Shown: in pieces, positions 6,083-13,918 of the stretch
Layout of the letters: every line of letters starts with the position of its first letter
Position numbering within the stretch: the first letter of the stretch is position 1
IMG/VR virus record: IMGVR_UViG_3300050014_001324
Location: 1-35,654 of that record
Reading direction: 5' to 3' (one strand)
DNA: 35,654 bases
Origin: a virus
The notes under the pieces: model-generated
Databases searched by the model: none
What the model was told of the DNA's origin: nothing
The model's input: only the letters and a program-made list of their open reading frames with translations
Translations under genes and position numbers: made by a program

Positions 6083-8021
6083 CGACGGCCTGAGCCAAGC
6101 GCGGGACATTCTGGACGGCGCCGAGGAAATCCCGCCGCCGCCCGGCGCCGACGACATGCCGCCCGATGGGCAGGCCGGTGACCGTCCGGAAGGATGGCGA
6201 CCGGCGTGGTTGCCCAAGGGCTGCCCGGTAGTGCCGTTGGGGGTGCGCGGCGATATTTGTTATTACCTCGACGCGCTGTGCCAGCTGCGCGAGGTCAAGG
6301 ACAAAGACCATGCGCGTCTGCGGGTGCAAAACCTGTTCGGTCATCTCTCCGACATGCTGGAGGAATACTGGCCACGCAAAACCAAGATAGACAATGATTG
6401 GGTGGTCACCGGCTGGAAGCCGGAGGCGGCGGCGCAGGCCTTGATGGGCGCGGCGGCAGAATGCGGCGTGTGGTCGCCGTTCGGCCGGGTGCGCGGCGCG
6501 GGGGCATGGCTGGGGGCCGATGGCGAGTTGATTCTGCACCTAGGCGACCGGTTGTTGATCCTGGAGCCGGGGCATAAGGCGCGCAAGGCTAATCCCGGCG
6601 TCGTCTCCGATCAGGTCTATCCCGCCGCACCCCGCACCCAGCGGCCCGCCGACAAACCGCAATTGGGCGGCGAGCGGGGGCCGGCGGCGGAGTTGCTGTC
6701 GATCCTCAAGACGTGGAATTTCCGGCGCGGCGAAGTCGATGCGGTGTTGCTGCTCGGCTGGATCGGTGCAGGCATGCTGGGCGGGGCGCTGAAATGGCGC
6801 CCGGTGTTGTGGACCACCGGCGGCAAGCATACCGGCAAATCGACGCTGCAAGATTTGCTGGAATGGATCATGGGGCCGAACGGGCTGTTGCATACCGGCG
6901 ACGCCTCGGAGGCCGGCATTCGCCAGACCTTGGGGCATAGCGCGTTGCCGGTCGCTATCGACGAAGCCGAGAGCGAAGAGGACAACCGGCGGCTCAATGC
7001 GCTGGTCAAGCTGGCGCGTAATGCTGCGTCTGGCTCGCTGGGGGTGCGCGGCGGCTCGGACCACAACGCCGCCTCGTTCGTCCTGCGCAGCTGCGTGATG
7101 TTCAGCTCAATCCTGTTGCCGCCTCTGCTGGGGCAGGACCGTTCGCGCATGGCCATTCTGGAACTGGGCAAACTGGGATCGACCAAGCCGCCGGTGATCA
7201 GTCAGGCGCGCATGGACAAGATGGGGCAGGCGTTGCGCCGTCGTCTGGTCGATGGCTGGGACCGATGGCCCCAAACCCTGGAGGCCTACCGTCAAGGCTT
7301 GGCCGATGTTGGCCATGTCGGCCGTGGCTGCGATGTGTTCGGTACGCTGCTGGCCTGCGCCGATCTGCTGATGCATGACGGCCTGCCCGACGAACAGGTG
7401 GTCAAAGGCTGGGCCAGCAAGCTGGCGGCTGAGACGCTGTCCGAACTGGAGGGCGATATCTCCGATGAGGCGCATTGCCTCAACCATCTGCTGACCACCT
7501 CGGTCGAGCTCAAGGGGCGCGGCGACCGGCGCACCCTGGGCAGCTGGATCCAGGATGCGGCCAAGTCCCTGGATCGCGATCGCTACACGGCAGAGGCGCT
7601 GATGACGGCGGATGCCACGGCCAAGGCGCTGACCGCGCATGGCGTCAAGCTGATACGGCAAAACATGCGGCCCTATCTGGCGGTGGCCAACTATCATCAG
7701 GGCTTGGCGGCGATCTTCCGCGACACCCATTGGGGTACGCGCTCCGGCACGCTGGGCGTCTGGGTGCAGGCCCTGCGGCGCCTGCCGGACGCGGTGGTGC
7801 CGGGCGCCACGCTATGGATCGGCGGCGCCGTGAAGGGCACGCTGGTGCCGCTGGGTCTGTGCCTGCCCGGCGGGCGGGCACACGCGAGCGAGAGCGAGCC
7901 TTTAGAAACTCCGGCGGCTGGCGTGGCCCGCCCGCCGTTAGCGGGCGGGGCGGGACAGACGACGCTTCCGTATGATAACTCCCCACCCCAGGATGACTTC
8001 GCCCTGGATGACCCATATTGA
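6075..8021 (+). CDS. AAA+/superfamily 3-like replication helicase
   Basis: A 648-residue protein. Walker A is GGKHTGKST (249-257), Walker B LPVAIDEAE (291-299), and the arginine-bearing stretch LGQDRSR (352-358) is a candidate arginine finger. The N-terminal 200 residues carry no motif I can name; the C-terminal 50 are Pro/Gly-rich linker. It would unwind DNA at the origin. The start at 6075 is within ATGAATGA, overlapping the previous stop by 8 bases. A perfect 9-bp hairpin (7927-7935 with 7941-7949, loop CGTTA) lies in the sequence for the C-terminal tail. Confidence 0.8.
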   Translation: MNDDGLSQARDILDGAEEIPPPPGADDMPPDGQAGDRPEGWRPAWLPKGCPVVPLGVRGDICYYLDALCQLREVKDKDHARLRVQNLFGHLSDMLEEYWPRKTKIDNDWVVTGWKPEAAAQALMGAAAECGVWSPFGRVRGAGAWLGADGELILHLGDRLLILEPGHKARKANPGVVSDQVYPAAPRTQRPADKPQLGGERGPAAELLSILKTWNFRRGEVDAVLLLGWIGAGMLGGALKWRPVLWTTGGKHTGKSTLQDLLEWIMGPNGLLHTGDASEAGIRQTLGHSALPVAIDEAESEEDNRRLNALVKLARNAASGSLGVRGGSDHNAASFVLRSCVMFSSILLPPLLGQDRSRMAILELGKLGSTKPPVISQARMDKMGQALRRRLVDGWDRWPQTLEAYRQGLADVGHVGRGCDVFGTLLACADLLMHDGLPDEQVVKGWASKLAAETLSELEGDISDEAHCLNHLLTTSVELKGRGDRRTLGSWIQDAAKSLDRDRYTAEALMTADATAKALTAHGVKLIRQNMRPYLAVANYHQGLAAIFRDTHWGTRSGTLGVWVQALRRLPDAVVPGATLWIGGAVKGTLVPLGLCLPGGRAHASESEPLETPAAGVARPPLAGGAGQTTLPYDNSPPQDDFALDDPY

Positions 8022-8407
8022 CGCCCCCGGCCCCCACCCAGAGGTTGGCCAACATGAAAGCGCGCGGCGCTTTTGCCGGCTGCGGCGACGGGTTTGGGGA
8101 ACCTGACGGTGCTGGTTAGGGCAAAGTTTGGCTGCAAGTTAGTAAAAAACCCATCGTTACTGCCCGTCACAGCCATACCTAACGGTCTAACCGTCAAAAT
8201 GCCTCACTCTATTATATGCGTATGCACACACATCTATATCTATGTGGTTATGTAGTTAGATCGTTAGGTAGATATGGATTAATAAGCGTTTTCAGCGCCT
8301 TAAGCGCTTCTTTGGAACAAACCGATACTCAACGGGGCGGTAGGTTCCGGGGTTAGGGGGAGGCGGCATCGGCTAAGTGTCTGAAACCAATAAAATAATG
8401 GGATGAT
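8022..8407. other. AT-rich gene-free stretch, candidate replication origin
   Basis: 386 bases without a credible gene and much more AT-rich than the rest. GTTAG occurs seven times on either strand: 8115, 8138, 8255, 8263 and 8352 (plus) and CTAAC at 8179 and 8187. Other structures are ACGGT-CTA-ACCGT at 8183-8195 and AGCGC-CTTAA-GCGCT at 8294-8308. Position right after the primase/helicase genes suits an origin with iterons. A role in late-promoter control is the alternative. Confidence 0.45.
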
Positions 8408-8929
8408 ATGAGCGACGGGACCAAAACAGCGGTCGATCTGGCGGTGGCGCAGGCGGCGGAGGCGGGCGAGCCGGAGGGGGCGGAGCAATTCGACCTTTTG
8501 GGCATGCCGAGCCTGTCTGAATTGCAGGAATCCATGGTCGCGGCGCGGCGCGGGCCGGGCCGGCCGAAGGGCGCGCGCAACCGCCGCACCACGGCGACCG
8601 TGGATTACCTGTTGGCGCGTCACACCATGCCGCTCGAAGGGCTGCTGTCCATGGCCGAGATGGGTGTTGACGAACTGGCCAAGCGGCTGAAGTGCTCGCC
8701 GCTGGAGGCGTGGCAGGAAAAGCGCCTGTGCTGGGCTGCCGCGTTGCCCTATTGCCACCAGCGTCAAGCCATCGCCGTCGATGTCACCAGTCACGGCATG
8801 GTGCAGCTGGTGGTCGAGGCCAGTCCTGAGGTGGCGGCATTGATCAATCAGGCCGGGGCGGGGGAGGGTGCCATCATCGACATGCTGCCGCTCGATGACG
8901 ATGACGACACGGGGAGGGGGGATCAGTGA
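8408..8929 (+). CDS. Candidate terminase small subunit
   Basis: A 173-residue protein with an AT-hook-like basic motif (RRGPGRPKGARNRRT, about residues 48-62), a helical middle and an Asp-rich tail (LPLDDDDD). Basic RPKG-type N-terminal segments occur in phage proteins encoded before the large terminase, which supports a DNA-recognition role in packaging. It is separated from the large terminase by about 2 kb of inserted genes, which weakens the positional argument. It overlaps the convergent resolvase by 7 bases. Confidence 0.5.
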   Translation: MSDGTKTAVDLAVAQAAEAGEPEGAEQFDLLGMPSLSELQESMVAARRGPGRPKGARNRRTTATVDYLLARHTMPLEGLLSMAEMGVDELAKRLKCSPLEAWQEKRLCWAAALPYCHQRQAIAVDVTSHGMVQLVVEASPEVAALINQAGAGEGAIIDMLPLDDDDDTGRGDQ

Positions 8930-9468
8930 GCTTTCAGCAGCCGATAGACCGACGCGCGGTCGATGTCGAGGCGCTTGGCAATGGCGGTGGCGCCCAAGCC
9001 CTCGGCCTTCAAGGCGCGGATCGCCTCGGCGTCGATGCTCGGCTTGCGGCCCTTGTAGACACCTTCGGCCTTGGCCTTGGCGATGCCCTCCAACTGGCGT
9101 TCCTTGCGGATGTTGGTCTCGAATTCGGCGAACACCCCCAACATGCCGAGGAAGGCCTTGCCTGCCGAGGTGCTGGTGTCAACCGGCTGTTCGGTGCAAG
9201 CCAGCGCGGCGCCCTTGGCTTCGATGGCGCGGACGATCTGTGCCAAGTCGCCGATGGAGCGGGCCAAGCGGTCGATGCGGGTGACCACCAGCGTGTCACC
9301 GGGGCGCAGGAAGGCAAGCACGGTGGCCAGTTCGGCGCGGCCGTCCGTGCTGGTGCCGCTGACCTTCTCCTCACGGATGACTTCGCAGCCGGCGAGGCGG
9401 AGGGCTTCGATCTGGATAGCGGTGTCCTGGTCGGTGCTGGAGACGCGGGCGTAACCGATCTTGCTCAT
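8923..9468 (-). CDS. Serine recombinase (resolvase/invertase family)
   Basis: A 181-residue, full-length Tn3/Gin-type recombinase. The catalytic serine is Ser10 in YARVSSTDQD; the active-site arginines lie in LVVTRIDRLARS (about residues 60-71); the long E helix and the C-terminal HTH (GLGATAIAKRLDIDRASVYR) are present. It acts by double-strand cleavage and 5'-phosphoserine links at short sites. It is the only recombinase in the window, on the strand opposite to the late genes and between the terminase candidates. It is too short to be a large serine integrase. A candidate res-like inverted repeat lies just upstream. Confidence 0.9.
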   Translation of the reverse strand: MSKIGYARVSSTDQDTAIQIEALRLAGCEVIREEKVSGTSTDGRAELATVLAFLRPGDTLVVTRIDRLARSIGDLAQIVRAIEAKGAALACTEQPVDTSTSAGKAFLGMLGVFAEFETNIRKERQLEGIAKAKAEGVYKGRKPSIDAEAIRALKAEGLGATAIAKRLDIDRASVYRLLKAH

Positions 9469-9481
9469 GGCGGCGTTCTTC

Positions 9482-9562
9482 CGTTGTTTTTGGGTTTAGA
9501 CCCTTCTCTTGTACCGTCGCATAAATCGAAAATCAACCCTAAAACAACGAATAAACCGTCGC
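9482..9562. repeat. Candidate resolvase (res-like) site
   Basis: A 15-bp inverted repeat, 9482-9496 against 9535-9549, matches at 14 of 15 positions (CGTTGTTTTTGGGTT versus the complement of AACCCTAAAACAACG). ACCGTCGC also occurs directly repeated at 9513-9520 and 9555-9562. Resolvase target sites usually lie just upstream of the recombinase gene, as here. Confidence 0.45.
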
Positions 9563-9614
9563 GCGGCTCTGTTGCACTAAACTATACTCAAATACCACGC
9601 TTCTGGGGGTGATC

Positions 9615-10121
9615 ATGGTCGAAATCAGCTATTCGGGGAGCGCGGCGCGCCATGTCGAGACGGTGTCGCTGTGCTGGTCGCCTTCGGTCGATCCGGTGGT
9701 GGCGCTGGTGCATCCCTGTGCCGAGGACATGCGGGCGCGGCTGGCGGAGGCGATGCAGACGCTTCGGCGGCTGGGCAGTAAGGGTGTCTTTCCGTCGCAA
9801 CTGCGCTCCGCGCATCCCGATATCGTCCGGCTTGCCAGCGAGAGCTATGGTTATGGCGCGGCGCGCGTGCAGCGGCATGCCACGGCGGCCGAAATCAGCC
9901 GCATGGATGCGCTGCTGCCGCATCTGCATGCCCTGCCGCCCGACGAACGGCAGGCGGCGACGGGCGTTGCCCTAGGGCTGTCGCTCCGTCGCCTGGGGCG
10001 GCAGCTTGAAATTTCTTACGAAACGGTGCGGACCCGCGAGCGGGACGGGATCAATCGATTGCTGGCTCTGGTGCTGACAGCCGCCGCGACACCTCGCAGC
10101 ACGCCAGTTCGACGACTTTAG
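9615..10121 (+). CDS. DUF6362-like HTH protein, possible late-gene regulator
   Basis: A 168-residue protein resembling the DUF6362 phage family: a helical segment with TLRRL, a PDIVR...YGYGAARV stretch, SAA/ISRMDALL, and a C-terminal sigma-factor-like HTH (SLRRLGRQLEISYETVRTRE, about residues 121-140). Proteins of this shape next to terminase genes can be late-transcription activators, as with RinA in staphylococcal phages; that role here is inferred. The ATG at 9615 follows GGGGGTGA. Its 3' end overlaps the convergent XRE gene by about 70 bases. Confidence 0.6.
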   Translation: MVEISYSGSAARHVETVSLCWSPSVDPVVALVHPCAEDMRARLAEAMQTLRRLGSKGVFPSQLRSAHPDIVRLASESYGYGAARVQRHATAAEISRMDALLPHLHALPPDERQAATGVALGLSLRRLGRQLEISYETVRTRERDGINRLLALVLTAAATPRSTPVRRL

Positions 10122-10266
10122 GGATGGTGACCGGGCGGTCGTCGCCGCGGCGCTTGCCGGCCTCGTACAGGATGATGCTGCCCTTGCTTATCCCCAATGC
10201 GTCGGCGGCCTCTTGCTGGGTCAATCCGATGCCCTTGCGCCAATCCTTAAATTCTTGTGGCGTCAT
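10051..10266 (-). CDS. Small XRE-family regulator
   Basis: A 71-residue single-domain HTH protein; the HTH is GLTQQEAADALGISKGSIIL (residues 14-33) followed by YEAGKRR. It would bind DNA as a dimer. It is the second gene of a minus-strand pair with a 33-residue hydrophobic microprotein, separated by a strong hairpin. Phased repeats at the pair's promoter are the obvious binding site. It sits against the direction of late transcription, as an accessory gene would. Confidence 0.8.
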   Translation of the reverse strand: MTPQEFKDWRKGIGLTQQEAADALGISKGSIILYEAGKRRGDDRPVTIPKVVELACCEVSRRLSAPEPAID

Positions 10267-10297
10267 GGTGTTTGGCCTTATTCTGGACGGAGAGGAA

Positions 10298-10323
10298 GGG
10301 TGCAGGGGGCTAGCCCTGCACCC
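10298..10323 (-). terminator. Hairpin between microprotein and XRE gene
   Basis: GGGTGCAGGG (10298-10307), GGCTAG, CCCTGCACCC (10314-10323): a perfect 10-bp stem. No T tract follows on either strand, so it is more likely an attenuating or mRNA-processing element than an efficient terminator. Confidence 0.45.
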
Positions 10324-10329
10324 CCATCC

Positions 10330-10431
10330 TTATCGGATGTCGAGGAGCTTCACGACGTACTTACCGTCGCTGGTCTTCTCAACACTGATAAAGACGATGA
10401 TCGGCAGGAAGCTCTTGAGCCAATTGATCAT
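10330..10431 (-). CDS. 33-residue hydrophobic microprotein
   Basis: A very small gene supported by an excellent Shine-Dalgarno (AAGGAGAA just upstream of the ATG at 10431). The N-terminal half (MINWLKSFLPIIVFISV) is a hydrophobic, probably membrane-associated helix; the C-terminal half (KYVVKLLDIR) looks like a beta strand. No family recognised. It is co-oriented with and upstream of an XRE regulator, an arrangement that could be a small toxin-regulator pair, but nothing in the sequence proves toxicity. Confidence 0.55.
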   Translation of the reverse strand: MINWLKSFLPIIVFISVEKTSDGKYVVKLLDIR

Positions 10432-10491
10432 CGTTCTTCTCCTTGTGTGTGGCGGGGAGCCGGACAACCCGTCTCCCTGTCCACAACAAGG

Positions 10492-10543
10492 ACATTAGTG
10501 TACTGAGTGCACCTAGGCAAGCGATAAAGTGCACCTAGTGCAA
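10492..10543 (-). promoter_or_regulatory. Minus-strand promoter with phased direct repeats
   Basis: AGTGYAM repeats begin at 10497, 10506, 10528 and 10537: two pairs with 9-base steps, the pairs offset by 31 bases (about three turns). An 11-base copy AGTGCACCTAG is exact at 10506 and 10528. A minus-strand promoter overlaps: -35 TTGCCT (10520-10515), 17 bp, -10 TAATGT (10497-10492). It is a likely autoregulatory site of the XRE protein. Confidence 0.55.
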
Positions 10544-10815
10544 TTTTATTCCCCATCTCTCCGAAGTCCAGCCTTGCCGTGCCCCGCCACGCGTCGTCTC
10601 GTTCATGAGCGTCGCCTGTCGCCTTCCATATGCTGGCGCTCTCCCGCCCCGTGACATGCGGCCCGCAGACCGTCCGCATACCCCCCGCCCCCCTTTGGCC
10701 GAAGGTCACCCCGACGGTGCGGGGAGTGACCTGACACGGCGTTGTCGCTGGGGGTTTTCCGCACCACGGGGAAATAGCGCGTCGAAGGGGGCCGGGGTCA
10801 GGGCTGAATTTTCCG

Positions 10816-10843
10816 TTTGACGAAACTGTCAAAATTTGACAGT
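10816..10843. promoter_or_regulatory. Three-half-site operator upstream of the large terminase
   Basis: ACTGTCAAA (10825-10833), A, TTTGACAGT (10835-10843) is a perfect 9+1+9 palindrome. A further TTTGAC at 10816-10821 forms a second inverted pair with GTCAAA (10828-10833). A TTGACA hexamer (10836-10841) lies inside, but no good -10 follows it. Confidence 0.6.
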
Positions 10844-10949
10844 GATTACCGTAGGGCTGGAGGATTACGCATTCTCCGGCCTTTTTCCGTTTCATCCCCG
10901 ATTTTGCTTCCTCTTCCGCCGGCTTGTCTGGCGCGGATGCTGTGCGCCC

Positions 10950-12380
10950 ATGGCCGATATGATCACCCTGCGCTATCGCCCGCCGGGGCCGGTCAGCAGC
11001 CGGTTCAGCGTCTGGGGCGGGGGTGCCGACGATGACGCCTGGGTCAAGGCGATGATGGGTCCGATTGGGTCAGGAAAGTCCACGGCCTGCATCATGGAGA
11101 TTGTTGGCCGTGCCCTGCGTCAGCAACCTGGCTTACAAACCGGCAAGCGGCGCAGTCGCTGGGCGGTGGTGCGCAATACCTACCCCGAACTGAAAACCAC
11201 GACCATCAAGTCCTGGCATCAATGGGTGCCGGAGACCTTCGGCCAATGGCAGAGCGAGGGTCCGCCAACCCATAACGTGCGCTTCAAGCACGGCAACGAT
11301 GTCATCGAGCTAGAGGTGATCTTCCTGGCGCTGGATCGGCCCGAAGATGTACGCAAGCTGCTTTCGCTGGAACTCAGTGGCGCTTGGATCAACGAAGCGC
11401 GCGAGGTGCCGCGTTCGATCCTCGACAATCTGACCGGCCGTGTCGGGCGCTTTCCGCCGATGTCCGATGGCGGTCCGAGCTGGTCGGGGATCATCCTCGA
11501 CACCAACCCGCCCGATACCGATGGCTGGTTTTACAATTTGTTCGAGGTTGAGCGGCCGGAGGGCTTCCGCCTGTTCCGCCAGCCCGGCGGCCGTTCGCCG
11601 CAGGCGGAGAACCGTACTAACCTGCTGCCGACCTATTACGAGCGCGCCGCTGTCGGCAAGAAGCCGGAATGGATCCGCGTCTACATCGATGGGGAATACG
11701 GCGTCGTCATGGACGGCAAGCCGGTGTTCCCCGATTACCGCGACCTGGTGCATTGCCGCCATGTGCCGTTGATCCCCGGCTTGCCGATCTATGTCGGGCT
11801 GGATTTTGGCCTGACCCCGGCGGCAAGCTTTGGTCAGCGCTCGGCCTCGGGCCAATGGCGGGTGTTCAAGGAGCTGGTCAGCGAGAGCATGGGAATCAAG
11901 CGCTTCGCCGAACTGCTGCTGGGGCCGGAGCTGCGCGGCCCGCTAGCGGGCTATGAGTTCATCATCACCGGCGACCCCGCCGGCGATTCGCGGGCGCAAA
12001 CCGACGAGCGGACCCCCTTCGATATCCTGAAGGCCGCTGGTATCCCGGCGCGGCCGGCGCCGACCAACGATATCAGCCTGCGGCTTGAGCCAATCGAGGG
12101 GGCGCTGACCCGCACCATCGACGGCGAGCCCGGCTTTGTCATCGATCCGGTGGGGTGCCCAACCTTGCGCAAGGGTCTGGCTGGCGGTTATCGCCTGCGC
12201 CGCCTGAAGGTGTCGGGGGCCGAACGCTTTGAGGACAAACCGGACAAGAACGAGTTCAGTCATGTCGCCGACAGCGCCCAATATATGTTCCTCGGCGCAG
12301 GAGAGGCGCGCGCTTTGGTGCGCGGGAAAGATCACGCTGGCGGTCAGCGTCGTAGTTTCGTCGGCCATATGGGGCGCTGA
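10950..12380 (+). CDS. Terminase large subunit
   Basis: The DNA-packaging motor ATPase and nuclease, 476 residues. The ATPase has Walker A GPIGSGKST (37-45) and a Walker B-type strand ending SGAWINEARE (about 140-150). The RNase H-like nuclease shows its acidic residues in YVGLDFGLTP (about 279-288), ITGDPAGDSR (about 338-347) and HVADSAQYMF (about 436-445). The frame is open from 10836, but that start lies inside the operator palindrome; 10950 (MADMITL) is the first sensible ATG, with 10959 as the alternative. Its stop shares a base with the portal ATG (TGATG). Confidence 0.88.
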   Translation: MADMITLRYRPPGPVSSRFSVWGGGADDDAWVKAMMGPIGSGKSTACIMEIVGRALRQQPGLQTGKRRSRWAVVRNTYPELKTTTIKSWHQWVPETFGQWQSEGPPTHNVRFKHGNDVIELEVIFLALDRPEDVRKLLSLELSGAWINEAREVPRSILDNLTGRVGRFPPMSDGGPSWSGIILDTNPPDTDGWFYNLFEVERPEGFRLFRQPGGRSPQAENRTNLLPTYYERAAVGKKPEWIRVYIDGEYGVVMDGKPVFPDYRDLVHCRHVPLIPGLPIYVGLDFGLTPAASFGQRSASGQWRVFKELVSESMGIKRFAELLLGPELRGPLAGYEFIITGDPAGDSRAQTDERTPFDILKAAGIPARPAPTNDISLRLEPIEGALTRTIDGEPGFVIDPVGCPTLRKGLAGGYRLRRLKVSGAERFEDKPDKNEFSHVADSAQYMFLGAGEARALVRGKDHAGGQRRSFVGHMGR

Positions 12381-13900
12381 TGTTTAAAACCATCTCCGCC
12401 GGTATCCCGCGCGATCAGGATTATCCGGAACGCACCTGGGACATCGATGTCCGCGCGCGCGTGCTCAACGGCAGCTTCTACGACCATCTGCAATTTTGTT
12501 TTCAGGACGAAACGCGCGAGGACGGCACCTATATTCCGCTGCGCGAACGCCGTCCCTCGGTGATTTACAAACTGGCTGCCATCATCGTCGATGACTCTGT
12601 CGGCATGCTGTTCAGCGATGGCCACTTCCCCCAGGTGCGTTGCGAGGACGAGGCGACGCGAACCGGGTTCGCCACCTTGATCCGCGAATGCCGCCTGAAC
12701 AGCGTGATGATCGAGGCCGCCAGCACCGGCAGCACCGGTTCGGTCGCCATCCTGATGCGCATCCTGTCCAATCGGGCGTTCTTCGATGTTTTCGATACGC
12801 GGTTCCTGACCCCGGTGTGGAACCCGAAGGAACCCGACACCCTGTTGCGGATCGAGGAGCGCTACAAGGTGTCGTCCGCCAGCTTGGCTGTACAGGGCTA
12901 TGCCGTCGCCTCCGACAAAGCCGAATATTGGTTTGGCCGCGATTGGGATAGCCAAAGCGAGACATGGTATCTGCCTTGGACCGCCGAGGATGCCGCCAAG
13001 CCGGGGTTCATGCCTGCCGCCGATGACGCCCGGACGGTGAAGCATGCTCTCGGCTTCGTGCCATGGGTGTGGATCCGCAATCTGCCCGGTGGCGATGGTA
13101 TCGACGGGTCTTGTACCTTCGCCGCCGCCATCACCGAATCCATTGAAATCGACTACCAACTGTCGCAATTGGGGCGCGGCTTGCGCTACAGCTCGGACCC
13201 GACCTTGTTGATCAAGGAACCGGCGATGGGGCAGGGCGCGATGGTCAAGGGCGCCGCCGACGCCATCGTCGTCGATCGCGACGGGGATGCCAAGCTGCTG
13301 GAAATCAGCGGCACGGCGGCGGCGGCGGTGCTCGATTATGCCCGTCATCTGCGCGAGTTGGCCCTGGAAGCCACGCATGGCAACCGCAGCAACGCCGATA
13401 AGATCGCGGCGGTGCAGTCCGGGAGGGCCATGGAGTTGATGCATCATGCCTTGATCCTGCTGGCGGATAAGCTGCGCATTTCCTATGGCCAGGACGGCTT
13501 GCTGGAACTGCTTTGCCTAGTACAGCGCGCCGTGCGTCAGGGGAAAAAGCTGCAAACGAAGAAGGGCAAGCCGCTGGAGATCGATGCCGATGCCGATCTG
13601 CAATTGGGCTGGCCGGCGTGGTTCGCCCCCACCAGTCACGACCTGCTGGAATTGGGCCAAGGCTATCAGGTGCTGCGCGGCGCCGGGCTGCTCAGCCAGG
13701 AAACCGGCGTCGGCCTGGTGGCCAAGGATTACGATCTGCCCGACGCCACGGCGGAGCTGAAGCGCATCAAGGCGGAACCGCCGCCGGCGGTGACACCGGC
13801 CGCATCGCCGCAAGATGCTCAAATCACATCCGAGGAGGCGGCCGATGCCGCCGCCGCGACCAAGGCGGCAGACCAACCCGTCGCCAAAACCGCCGCCTGA
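12380..13900 (+). CDS. Portal protein
   Basis: 506 residues; length, position after the large terminase and composition fit a dodecameric portal. Features include an N-terminal segment (KLAAIIVDDSVGMLFSD), a central stretch with TESIEIDYQLSQLGRGL (about residues 250-270) and the helical GNRSNADKIAAVQSGRAMEL before an acidic, Ala-rich tail. It most resembles the SPP1 gp6-like portal group, a call based on layout rather than single motifs. It forms the DNA entry channel of the head and docks the terminase. Confidence 0.75.
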   Translation: MFKTISAGIPRDQDYPERTWDIDVRARVLNGSFYDHLQFCFQDETREDGTYIPLRERRPSVIYKLAAIIVDDSVGMLFSDGHFPQVRCEDEATRTGFATLIRECRLNSVMIEAASTGSTGSVAILMRILSNRAFFDVFDTRFLTPVWNPKEPDTLLRIEERYKVSSASLAVQGYAVASDKAEYWFGRDWDSQSETWYLPWTAEDAAKPGFMPAADDARTVKHALGFVPWVWIRNLPGGDGIDGSCTFAAAITESIEIDYQLSQLGRGLRYSSDPTLLIKEPAMGQGAMVKGAADAIVVDRDGDAKLLEISGTAAAAVLDYARHLRELALEATHGNRSNADKIAAVQSGRAMELMHHALILLADKLRISYGQDGLLELLCLVQRAVRQGKKLQTKKGKPLEIDADADLQLGWPAWFAPTSHDLLELGQGYQVLRGAGLLSQETGVGLVAKDYDLPDATAELKRIKAEPPPAVTPAASPQDAQITSEEAADAAAATKAADQPVAKTAA

Positions 13901-13918
13901 TGCGGCATAGGAGCCACG

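Larger units (their letters stand above)
10432..10949. other. Gene-free stretch ahead of the large terminase
   Basis: 518 bases. The first part holds the promoter and phased repeats of the minus-strand microprotein/XRE pair. The middle is very GC-rich with no convincing reading frame but contains a hairpin, GGTCACCCC (10704-10712) against GGGG-A-GTGACC (10721-10731). The end carries a three-half-site operator at 10816-10843. A packaging (pac/cos) site is possible here but unproven. Confidence 0.4.

Noticed and set aside
7927-7949. Nine-bp perfect hairpin with loop CGTTA near the end of the helicase gene
   Set aside because: No T tract follows and it encodes a Pro/Gly-rich linker; not called as a terminator, only noted with the gene.
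8054-8119. A 21-residue ORF just after the helicase gene with GAGG ahead of it
   Set aside because: Gly/Ala-rich, no recognisable helix and not linked by overlap to any gene; its end falls in the GTTAG repeat cluster.
8923-9468. Possible phage integrase role for the serine recombinase
   Set aside because: At 181 residues it is a resolvase/invertase-size protein and lacks the large C-terminal domains of serine integrases.
10605-10820. A 71-residue plus-strand frame and a 155-residue minus-strand frame (10428-10895) in the gap before the large terminase
   Set aside because: Both are Arg/Pro-rich, have no good ribosome binding site and run through operators and hairpins. No sign of coding constraint.
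11938-11951. Perfect 14-bp palindrome GCCCGCTAGCGGGC inside the large terminase gene
   Set aside because: Lies in well-conserved coding sequence with no partner site nearby; a chance product of GC-rich codons is likelier than an operator.
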